64,000 bases of DNA from an uncultured Bacteroidales bacterium (GTDB lineage: Bacteria > Bacteroidota > Bacteroidia > Bacteroidales > Paludibacteraceae). This document shows, one piece after another, positions 35,943 to 43,230 of the stretch. Position 1 is the stretch's first letter, and every line of letters starts with the position of its first letter. Where the stretch lies: assembly GCA_902800525.1 (NCBI GenBank), contig CADCEV010000001.1, positions 124,001 through 188,000 of the forward strand, read 5' to 3'. The notes under the pieces are model-generated. The model did no database searches. It was given only the letters and a program-made list of their open reading frames with translations, and was not told where the DNA came from. Position numbers and translations under genes: made by a program.

Positions 35943-37574
35943 TCAATATTTTAACCATTCTATAAACTCATTCGGATCCGTTGTAAAGGCCATCGGTTCA
36001 GCAACCTGATTGCCTTTCGCGTCTAATTGCACGAAGTACGGCTGTGCATTGGAGCCGTAAAGTTCCCGTTGAATTCGGCTATTTTCAGTGCCTTCACTCT
36101 CTCCGTCGCTGTCTGCATCCAAACGGTCATCCACAAAAAGCTCGATGAAAACGTAACTTTTTAACCGTTCCTTCACGCTGTCGTTAGCCAACACAAAGGC
36201 TTCCATCTTCCGGCAATTAACACATCCATAGCCGGTGAAATCGAGAATAATCGGCTTTCCCGTCTGTCGTGCATAAGCCATTCCCTCTTCATAATCGTTA
36301 AACACCACACGGCCTTCAATCTCCATCGGAGGAGCGAAAGCACTGATTGCTTTTACCGGCGCGCCCCATAAACCCGGAACTAAATAGCCCGCAAAAGCCA
36401 AAGAAGGAATGATCACAAGTGTGCGAATGATCTTACGTGTGGTGGATACGTTCCGTATATTCCATAAGAGATAGATTCCAATTCCCGCAAAGCAAACAAT
36501 CCATATGGCGATAAACAGCCATCTCGGCAATATACCCCACCCGTACGCCATGTCTGCCACACTTAGGAACTTCAGCGAGAGTGCCAACTCCAAAAACGCC
36601 AACACCACTTTGAAACTCGTCATCCAGTCGCCAGACTTAGGAGCCTGTTTGAGCCACTGAGGGAACATAGCAAACAGCGAGAAAGGCAAAGCGAGCGCAA
36701 TCGCAAAGCCCAACATACCTATAGCCGGAGCCAACAATGACTTGCCTGCCGCCTCTACCAACAGCGTGCCGATAATAGGTCCCGTACACGAAAACGATAC
36801 TATCACTAACGTAAACGCCATCAGCAGAATACTAAGGAAACCGCCCGTACTCCGTGCTTTGCTGTCCAATGCCGTGGACCAACTATCCGGCAAAGTGATC
36901 TCGAACAATCCGAAGAAAGAGAGCGCAAAAATCACCAAGATCAGGAAGAACACGATATTCACTACCGCGTTGGTACTCATCTCGTTCAGAGCCGAAGCGC
37001 CGAATAGAATCGTCACCAACAGTCCTAATCCCACATAAAGGATCACGATACTCAGCCCATAAAGAACGGCATCCTTCAGTCCGCCGCCTTTCTTCAGGAA
37101 GAAACTTACCGTCATCGGAATAATCGGCCACACGCAAGGCGTGAAGATTGCCAACAATCCTCCCAACAATCCCAACAGGAAAATCAACCACAGCGACCTA
37201 TTACCAGAAACTGAGTCTGTGTAACCATCTTCCCCCGCGGAAATATTCTCCCTCCCTTGTGGGGAGGGCTGGAGAGGGGTTTTCTCCTCATAACTCCACA
37301 CTTCCGGGGCCGTACACATCACATCGTTGCACGCGTTAAACCGAATAGGCGCCATTTCCGTTTTAGCGACAGTCATCACAAAGGAATCCTTGTATTCCTG
37401 AGTAAACATGAACTCTCCCATTTCGAGAATGCTCATATGCCATCCCTCTTCCACGGTCGCCCGTATCCGCACGCTATCCCCTCTATCTTCTCCACTCCAG
37501 TGAACAGGTTGTACCATCTGTCCTGCCACCATCATCGGCAAAATTGCCAATAAAATACCTAATACCCTTTTCAT
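35943..37574 (-). CDS. dsbD: thiol:disulfide interchange protein DsbD
   Basis: From ATG 37574 the product has 543 residues: signal peptide (LGILLAILPMMVAGQ), a short N-terminal DsbD-alpha-like domain with NACNDVMCTAP, a CcdA-type membrane core with the paired Cys in IFTPCVWPIIP and SFSCTGPIIG, and a C-terminal thioredoxin domain with GYGCVNCRKME. It carries electrons from cytosolic thioredoxin to periplasmic proteins. The linker before the membrane core contains PLQPSPQGREN, encoded by a GGGAGGG-type micro-repeat. Confidence 0.93.
   Translation of the reverse strand: MKRVLGILLAILPMMVAGQMVQPVHWSGEDRGDSVRIRATVEEGWHMSILEMGEFMFTQEYKDSFVMTVAKTEMAPIRFNACNDVMCTAPEVWSYEEKTPLQPSPQGRENISAGEDGYTDSVSGNRSLWLIFLLGLLGGLLAIFTPCVWPIIPMTVSFFLKKGGGLKDAVLYGLSIVILYVGLGLLVTILFGASALNEMSTNAVVNIVFFLILVIFALSFFGLFEITLPDSWSTALDSKARSTGGFLSILLMAFTLVIVSFSCTGPIIGTLLVEAAGKSLLAPAIGMLGFAIALALPFSLFAMFPQWLKQAPKSGDWMTSFKVVLAFLELALSLKFLSVADMAYGWGILPRWLFIAIWIVCFAGIGIYLLWNIRNVSTTRKIIRTLVIIPSLAFAGYLVPGLWGAPVKAISAFAPPMEIEGRVVFNDYEEGMAYARQTGKPIILDFTGYGCVNCRKMEAFVLANDSVKERLKSYVFIELFVDDRLDADSDGESEGTENSRIQRELYGSNAQPYFVQLDAKGNQVAEPMAFTTDPNEFIEWLKY
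37248..37280 (-). repeat. in-gene inverted GGGAGGG micro-repeat in dsbD
   Basis: CTCCCTCCC and GGGGAGGG face each other across TTGT, followed by CTGGAGAGGGG. It sits in frame in the linker between the periplasmic and membrane parts of DsbD. Similar GC-rich words are common between genes in Bacteroidota. Confidence 0.65.
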
Positions 37575-37593
37575 ATGTAATAATTTATCTTTA

Positions 37594-38010
37594 TTATTCG
37601 TCAACTATATTATTTTCGTTTTTGGAACTTAGCATGGAAAAATGAGCTATTACGAAGCCTCGGAGAGTTTTGTAGAATTTATTTTGTACTACAGCCGGAG
37701 ACTCGGGTCCAAAGAAAATCGTATTGGCTTTGTTTAGATTCTTGTTTGCAAGGCGTTTATATTGGTCGTATTGTGTTTGCCAATAGTCGTGTCGCGCCGG
37801 ATCTGAAAGCTCTGCTTTAGCCTGTTTAGAACATTCTCCGAAAGCAGAGAAAGTAGCACGCTGAACAGCAGAGAGATCCTTAGGGTTTTTATGCAAAGGA
37901 TAATTACTAATAACCGTTCTGCCATAACGATTTGTAGCGTAAAATTTGCTACTTCCCGTAATGCGCCCTTGCAGTTTGTTCAATAATATTTCTAATTCAG
38001 CTTTCGCCAT
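37594..38010 (-). CDS. hypothetical protein, 138 residues
   Basis: I do not recognise a family. The protein starts MAKAELEILLNKLQGRI, is basic and rich in Lys, Asn, Gln and aromatic residues, and has no signal peptide or membrane helix. A stretch with RTVISNYPLHKNPKDLSAVQR and WQTQYDQYKRLANKN suggests a helical, possibly nucleic-acid-binding protein. It lies 19 bases before dsbD and after a 117-base gap with a CGTTTACGTGTCG-type repeat, so it may be transcribed with dsbD. Confidence 0.6.
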   Translation of the reverse strand: MAKAELEILLNKLQGRITGSSKFYATNRYGRTVISNYPLHKNPKDLSAVQRATFSAFGECSKQAKAELSDPARHDYWQTQYDQYKRLANKNLNKANTIFFGPESPAVVQNKFYKTLRGFVIAHFSMLSSKNENNIVDE

Positions 38011-38056
38011 AAATTCAGTATTATTTATCGTTACAATTAGGAAAAAACCAGCATCC

Positions 38057-38101
38057 GATTACGTGTCGATTACGACTCGACTACGTGTCGTTTACGTGTT
38101 T
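38057..38101. repeat. intergenic TTACGTGTCG micro-repeat
   Basis: About four imperfect copies of a TTACGTGTCGA/TTACGACTCGA unit lie between the RhuM-Doc gene and the hypothetical gene. The same word recurs inside the amidase gene at 52.8 kb. Confidence 0.8.
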
Positions 38102-38127
38102 ACCCGCTATTTAACCGTAGATTTCCT

Positions 38128-39150
38128 TTAATTCTTCTGGTTTATCAAATTTACTACCACTTTTACCATGGTGTCTTTTTCTTCTGTGCGGCTCTCGGCA
38201 ATCATGAGGGTCAAGGCGACAAGGGTGTTATCCGCCAGACGCTTGGTACCATCTTCACGGTAGAGAATGCCGTTGTTGTTCAGGAACCAAAGGAACAGCG
38301 TTGCTGCTATACGTTTATTTCCGTCAGAGAATGAGTGGTTCTTGGTAACCAAATACAGCAACATCGCCGCTTTCTCTTCCACGCTCGGATAGAGGTCCTT
38401 TCCTCCGAAGGTCTGATAAATCTGACCTATACTGCTTTTGAAGGAATCGTCTTTCTCATTGCCGAACAAAGTGCTTCCTCCGAATTTCTCACGCAACGCA
38501 CTAATTGTCTGCATAGCATTCTCGTACGTAGCATGGAATCGCTCTTCGGGTGTCGTCTCTTTGACGGTCAGCCGCTCGTAATCATAATTATCAAGCGTGT
38601 CCAGCGCGTACGTGTAATCCAAAACCACATCAAAAATAGCCTGTGTCTCATCCTCGCTCTCTACAGCCTTGCTTTGCACCGTTCGTCCCACAGTCTGAAC
38701 CAACTGCCGCAAATCCGACAACTGTTCACGGCGAATCTTTTCGTTGATGGCGTAGCCTTTGACAAGGTAGTCTTTGAGGATCTTCGATGACCACTGGCGG
38801 AAAGCTATAGCACGCTTAGAATTAACGCGGTAGCCGATAGAAAGAATCATGTCCAAGTTGTAATAATCTACGGTATCTAATACCATTCCTCGGAATCCCC
38901 TATTTACGACTGTTTCCATTTTGGAAACTGTCATGTCAGGGCTTAATTCTCCTTGGCTAAAGATGTTTGACACATGCTTCGAAATGGCTGCTTTTTTCAC
39001 TCCGAATAAATCTGCCATTTGCTTTTGCGTCAGCCACACGGTTTCGTTCTCCATGCGCACATCGAGTTGTACCGTGTTGTCTTCCGCACGATAGATGATT
39101 ACTTCGCCTCTATTTTCAATGGGTTTCTCGTTCATAGTGTATATATTCAT
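38128..39150 (-). CDS. RhuM-type N-terminus fused to a Fic/Doc domain
   Basis: The 340-residue protein has a RhuM-family N-terminus (VRMENETVWLTQKQMADLFG, VVNRGFRGMVLDTVDYYNLD, YRVNSKRAIAFRQW) and a C-terminal Doc-type Fic motif, HSFSDGNKRIAATLFLW, with His272 as the likely catalytic base. Fic/Doc proteins move AMP or phosphate groups onto target proteins; the motif has Lys at the second variable site as in Doc. No antitoxin gene is next to it. Its start overlaps the sulfatase stop as ATGA, which ties it to a cell-wall operon. Confidence 0.9.
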   Translation of the reverse strand: MNIYTMNEKPIENRGEVIIYRAEDNTVQLDVRMENETVWLTQKQMADLFGVKKAAISKHVSNIFSQGELSPDMTVSKMETVVNRGFRGMVLDTVDYYNLDMILSIGYRVNSKRAIAFRQWSSKILKDYLVKGYAINEKIRREQLSDLRQLVQTVGRTVQSKAVESEDETQAIFDVVLDYTYALDTLDNYDYERLTVKETTPEERFHATYENAMQTISALREKFGGSTLFGNEKDDSFKSSIGQIYQTFGGKDLYPSVEEKAAMLLYLVTKNHSFSDGNKRIAATLFLWFLNNNGILYREDGTKRLADNTLVALTLMIAESRTEEKDTMVKVVVNLINQKN

Positions 39151-40913
39151 TTAGCAGTACTTGGGGTGAAATACCTGCCACGAATCAGTTTATCACTCAG
39201 TTCTGTTGCCTGGTTCATGTCCAACAAACGCGGCTGTGTTCCTAAAAGGTCCAAACCGACACCTCGCCATTCAGGCTCTTCACACCCGATCATATGCAAT
39301 ACAGAAGGATATATATCCATCTGGAAAGTGGCATCGCCGGAATGCATGGAGGTTGTAAAAGTCGGGGAATACATCATCAGCGCTGTTGTATTTGCGCCAT
39401 TCCCCAGACAAGTTATTCCTTTGGAAGCGGCATAATCTTTCATCGCCTGCCAATCCTGAGAATAGAAGATGGTGTGGTCACCGGTGATGACGACATCCGT
39501 ATTTTGAAGTGCCGGGTCTGAGTCTAAGCGTTTGAGGAATGTTCCTAAATGTTCATCCATGTAATGGAGACACTTCAGATATTTAGCCATCGTTTCAGGC
39601 ATATCGTCATCCAACGGCAGTTCTATCTCATTTGCCTTCGCATAAGGGACATGTGAAGAAACGGTGATAGCCAACACAAAAGTCGGTTCCGAGAAATCAA
39701 CCGTATTCAAGCGCTTAAAGATACCTGCATCATCGCGTATCGAATCACTCTCCTCCAAGATCTGAATACCATAATTGGGATTAACAATCGGCTGTTTCCA
39801 CACGCCGGGAGAAGGATTAAGCGTCATAGAATGCGGGAAATAGTGCGCATAATTAGGGAAAGGCTGGTCACCATAAAGGGCAACAGAAACACCTTTTCTA
39901 ACCGGCAACAATCCTGTTATCGCCATCATTTGTCCATCGCTGGAACCGCCATAAGCAACCTGTGAGTAGGTTTGCGACGAATAATAGGTATCATGAGAAT
40001 GAATGAAGCTATGCAAATACGGCATCACATATGTATCGCCGAGCGGATAATCAACCGCCCAACTCTCAAGGCTCTCTACCAAAACAAGCACAAGACTGCG
40101 TTGCGGCGTAAAATCCGTTGGAGGATTGGTCAACTTGGTCATTAGTTCCTGTTGCTCCGGTGTCAGTTCGACAGATTCACCCATTACGGTTTGTTCCAAC
40201 TCACTATACCGCTTATCAAAAGCCATGATCGCCGGTCCGAAACGGATAATACCAAATTGCCTTACGAAAGGCCGCTCCCAGTCTTGGGGAACTTGGAACA
40301 TAAAGGCATCATATGCCGCCTCGCGGGGCCAGATATTCGGGCTGAACAAAGGTTCATAAATATGCCACCAGTGCGCAAATCCCACATTATTGTTATACCC
40401 GACACGACGCTCATAAGTCTTATTAAAATAGTAAATCTGCTGAATAGGTATGCATAACAGATACAACCCGAGCACTATTCCGAAACTCTTCCAAAGCCGC
40501 TGCTCCTGCGTTTTCCATAACGCAATACCGGCTATACATATTACATCCGGCACTACCAGCCAATAGAGCATATCCGGATTAAAATACAGCAGCACACTAT
40601 CTTCAAATCCATGCAGATTGCCAGCCATTCGGACCATGTCCATTGAGAGCATTTTTCCCCATGCACGCTCATAGGAGAAATTAGCAAAAAGCCATATATT
40701 CGCGGCTATAAGCACTACAAGAATCCACCATGGGCGACGCTTGGAAACCAGAATTCCGGAAGCTAACAACAAAGACGAGCATATATAGCCGAATACAGGG
40801 ATCATTTTGTCCCAGAAGAACTGCATATGCCAAATCGAGCACTTAGCTGTTAAGCATAATACCACCACTAAAAAAAGTAGTATTTGCTGATTTTTTTCTA
40901 TAAACGCTCTCAT
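39147..40913 (-). CDS. LtaS-like membrane sulfatase (phosphoglycerol transferase family)
   Basis: From ATG 40913 the product has 588 residues: four to five N-terminal membrane helices, then a large extracytosolic alkaline-phosphatase-superfamily domain with LVLVLVESLESWAVD (metal-binding Glu), GGSSDGQMMAITGLLP (nucleophile Ser/Thr region) and DVVITGDHTIFYSQDW (metal-binding Asp-His). Members transfer phosphoglycerol or phosphoethanolamine to lipids or glycans. Start and stop codons overlap with murA and the RhuM-Doc gene (ATGA in both cases). Confidence 0.88.
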   Translation of the reverse strand: MRAFIEKNQQILLFLVVVLCLTAKCSIWHMQFFWDKMIPVFGYICSSLLLASGILVSKRRPWWILVVLIAANIWLFANFSYERAWGKMLSMDMVRMAGNLHGFEDSVLLYFNPDMLYWLVVPDVICIAGIALWKTQEQRLWKSFGIVLGLYLLCIPIQQIYYFNKTYERRVGYNNNVGFAHWWHIYEPLFSPNIWPREAAYDAFMFQVPQDWERPFVRQFGIIRFGPAIMAFDKRYSELEQTVMGESVELTPEQQELMTKLTNPPTDFTPQRSLVLVLVESLESWAVDYPLGDTYVMPYLHSFIHSHDTYYSSQTYSQVAYGGSSDGQMMAITGLLPVRKGVSVALYGDQPFPNYAHYFPHSMTLNPSPGVWKQPIVNPNYGIQILEESDSIRDDAGIFKRLNTVDFSEPTFVLAITVSSHVPYAKANEIELPLDDDMPETMAKYLKCLHYMDEHLGTFLKRLDSDPALQNTDVVITGDHTIFYSQDWQAMKDYAASKGITCLGNGANTTALMMYSPTFTTSMHSGDATFQMDIYPSVLHMIGCEEPEWRGVGLDLLGTQPRLLDMNQATELSDKLIRGRYFTPSTAK

Positions 40914-42217
40914 TCTTCTCTCCTTATGCATGCACCGAGGGCGTTGAGGCGGGACTCGATGTCTTCGTATCCACGGTCGATCTGGTCGATGTGGTCAATA
41001 CGGGATGTACCTTCAGCAGACATGGCGGCAATGAGCATGGCTATACCTGCACGGATGTCAGGAGAAGTCATGTTATTGCGTTTGAGTTGGCGGGTATGAT
41101 CGTGACCGACTACAACTGCACGGTGAGGATCACAGAGGATGATCTGCGCGCCCATATCAATCAGTTTATCTACAAAGAAAAGACGGGATTCGAACATCTT
41201 CTGGTGGATGAGCACAGAGCCTTTTGCCTGTGTGGCTACCACCAAAAGAACCGAAAGCAAGTCCGGCGTCAGACCCGGCCACGGGGCATCAGCTACCGTA
41301 AGAATAGAGCCATCGAGGAACGATTCAATCTGATAGTGTTCCTGCGCCGGAATAACGAGATCGTCTCCTTCTTCCTCAATGCGAATTCCTAAACGACGGA
41401 ACGCATCGGGAATGATTCCAAGGTCACGAATACCAGCCTCTTTAATACGCAGTTCAGAACCGGTGATAGCTGCCATGCCGATAAATGAACCGACTTCGAT
41501 CATATCCGGCAGAAGTTTATGCTGTGCGCCGTGAAGCGATTTTACACCTTCAATGGTCAACAAGTTCGAGCCAACTCCGCTGATCTTCGCGCCCATGTTA
41601 TTGAGGAGACGGCAAAGTTGCTGCACGTACGGTTCGCAGGCTGCATTGTAGATCGTAGTGGTTCCTTCGGCAAGGACAGACGCCATAATGATGTTCGCTG
41701 TTCCGGTGACAGACGCCTCGTCCAAGAGCATATACGCGCCTTTGAGGTGCTTGCCCTCAAAACGATAAGCGAGCAAGTCTTGATCGTACTCAAACGTAGC
41801 ACCGAGGTTCACCATTCCTTGAAAATGCGTATCGAGACGTCGACGACCTATTTTGTCTCCACCAGGCTTGGCGTACGTTACTTCGCCCAGACGCGCCAAA
41901 AGCGGGCCGATGAGCATGACCGAACCGCGGAGTTTATTGCATTTCTTGAGGAAATCCGCACTCCGCAAGTATGCTGTGTCGAGATTAGCCGCAGTAAAAG
42001 CAAACTTGCCTTTGGATAGTTTCTCGACCGTCACGCCAATAGATGCCAACAGGTCGATGAGATTGTTTACATCCAATATATTCGGGAGATTGTCAATAAC
42101 GACCGTCTCCTTCGTCAACAGAACAGCACAGAGCACTTGAAGCGCCTCATTCTTAGCGCCTTGCGGGGTGATAGATCCATGTAATTTATGTCCGCCTTCA
42201 ACAATAAATGATGACAT
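40910..42217 (-). CDS. murA: UDP-N-acetylglucosamine 1-carboxyvinyltransferase MurA
   Basis: The 435-residue protein starts MSSFIVEGGHKLHGSITPQG AKNEAL, with the active-site Lys in that block and Arg in KKCNKLRGSVMLIGPLLARLG. The flexible-loop motif is AKPGGDKIGRRRLDTHF, with Asp121 where E. coli has Cys115. That exchange keeps activity and is known to give fosfomycin insensitivity in other bacteria. It makes the first committed step of peptidoglycan synthesis. The 37-base gap to murB is filled with a TTTGAAGA repeat. Confidence 0.95.
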   Translation of the reverse strand: MSSFIVEGGHKLHGSITPQGAKNEALQVLCAVLLTKETVVIDNLPNILDVNNLIDLLASIGVTVEKLSKGKFAFTAANLDTAYLRSADFLKKCNKLRGSVMLIGPLLARLGEVTYAKPGGDKIGRRRLDTHFQGMVNLGATFEYDQDLLAYRFEGKHLKGAYMLLDEASVTGTANIIMASVLAEGTTTIYNAACEPYVQQLCRLLNNMGAKISGVGSNLLTIEGVKSLHGAQHKLLPDMIEVGSFIGMAAITGSELRIKEAGIRDLGIIPDAFRRLGIRIEEEGDDLVIPAQEHYQIESFLDGSILTVADAPWPGLTPDLLSVLLVVATQAKGSVLIHQKMFESRLFFVDKLIDMGAQIILCDPHRAVVVGHDHTRQLKRNNMTSPDIRAGIAMLIAAMSAEGTSRIDHIDQIDRGYEDIESRLNALGACIRREE

Positions 42218-42221
42218 ATAT

Positions 42222-42254
42222 ATTTGAAGATTTGAAAATTTGAAGATTTAAAAA
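42222..42254. repeat. intergenic TTTGAAGA micro-repeat (murB-murA gap)
   Basis: Three to four copies of a 9-10-base unit (ATTTGAAGATTTGAAAATTTG type) fill the gap between murB and murA. The same family occurs inside murB 200 bases away. Confidence 0.8.
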
Positions 42255-43220
42255 TTATATATAATTCACTTCGGGATGAATGTCGATACCGAATTTCTCT
42301 TTGACGCTTGCGCTGACTTGTGCGGCAAGGGCGATGATGTCTTCGGGCGTAGCGTTATTCGCATTGACGATGACCAGCGGCTGTTTGTGCCACACTTGCG
42401 CACCGCCAAGCGTTTTGCCTTTCCATCCGCATTGCTCGATTAGCCATGCAGCGGGGATCTTAACAAGATTTGAGGATTTGAGGATTTGAGGATTTGAAGA
42501 TTGCACTTCAAAGTGAGGCATGTCGGGATAGAGTTCCAACAATGCTTTCGCTTTTTCTTCGGGCACAAACGGATTCATAAAGAACGAACCGGCGGAACCC
42601 ACTTCGCCCACTGTCGGCAGTTTCGCCATGCGCGTCTGGATGATCTCTTCGCGGGTCTTGGATGCTTCGCCGGGTTTGACCTTATAAACCACCGACGTGA
42701 CGATATACTTACCTTTCAGTTCGTGTTTGAAAATACTATCCCTATAACCAAACTTACACTCCTCGTTGGTAAAGACCCGTTCTTCCTGCGTCTCCACGTC
42801 CATCGTATAAACGCGCTCGATCACATCTTTGGCTTCGACGCCATACGCCCCGACATTCTGTACTGCCGAAGCGCCCACTTCGCCCGGAATGAGACTCAGT
42901 TTCTCCATGCCGCAGTACGCCATGTCGGTTAGTTGGGCAATGAGATCATCGAGCCGCAAACCGTTCTGCGCCTCCACCGTTTCATCGTCTATAAAACGCG
43001 CACGAGCCATGCCGGAATGGAGAATTATTCCGTTGAAATCGCGGGTAAAGAGCAGGTTTGAACCCTGCCCGATATGCAAGATCTGCTCGCCTTTATGCTC
43101 TTTCAGTACTTGCCGCAACTCGTCCAGCGAGTAGTACTCGATGAACAACCGCGCTTTGACATCTATGCCGAAGGTGTTATACGGCAAAAGGGAAATATTT
43201 TCGTATTTTTTCATTTTCAC
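42255..43220 (-). CDS. murB: UDP-N-acetylenolpyruvoylglucosamine reductase MurB
   Basis: The 321-residue protein has FAD-binding motifs ILHIGQGSNLLFTRDF and VGASAVQNVGAYGVEAKDVI, the catalytic Ser region VGSAGSFFMNPFV, and ends with HPEVNYI containing the catalytic Glu: a type I MurB. It reduces UDP-GlcNAc-enolpyruvate to UDP-MurNAc with NADPH. Between MPHFEV and VKIPAAWLIEQCGWKG it carries about 11 extra residues (QSSNPQILKSSN), encoded by a tandem AAATCCTCA repeat. ATG at 43220 or 43214 both possible. Confidence 0.93.
   Translation of the reverse strand: MKMKKYENISLLPYNTFGIDVKARLFIEYYSLDELRQVLKEHKGEQILHIGQGSNLLFTRDFNGIILHSGMARARFIDDETVEAQNGLRLDDLIAQLTDMAYCGMEKLSLIPGEVGASAVQNVGAYGVEAKDVIERVYTMDVETQEERVFTNEECKFGYRDSIFKHELKGKYIVTSVVYKVKPGEASKTREEIIQTRMAKLPTVGEVGSAGSFFMNPFVPEEKAKALLELYPDMPHFEVQSSNPQILKSSNLVKIPAAWLIEQCGWKGKTLGGAQVWHKQPLVIVNANNATPEDIIALAAQVSASVKEKFGIDIHPEVNYI
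42465..42502 (-). repeat. in-gene AAATCCTCA micro-repeat in murB
   Basis: On the coding strand four tandem 9-base units (AAATCCTCA and variants) lie in frame and encode SSNPQILKSSN. The intergenic TTTGAAGA repeat after murB is the same word with one base changed. Confidence 0.85.
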
Positions 43221-43230
43221 AATTTCTCAT

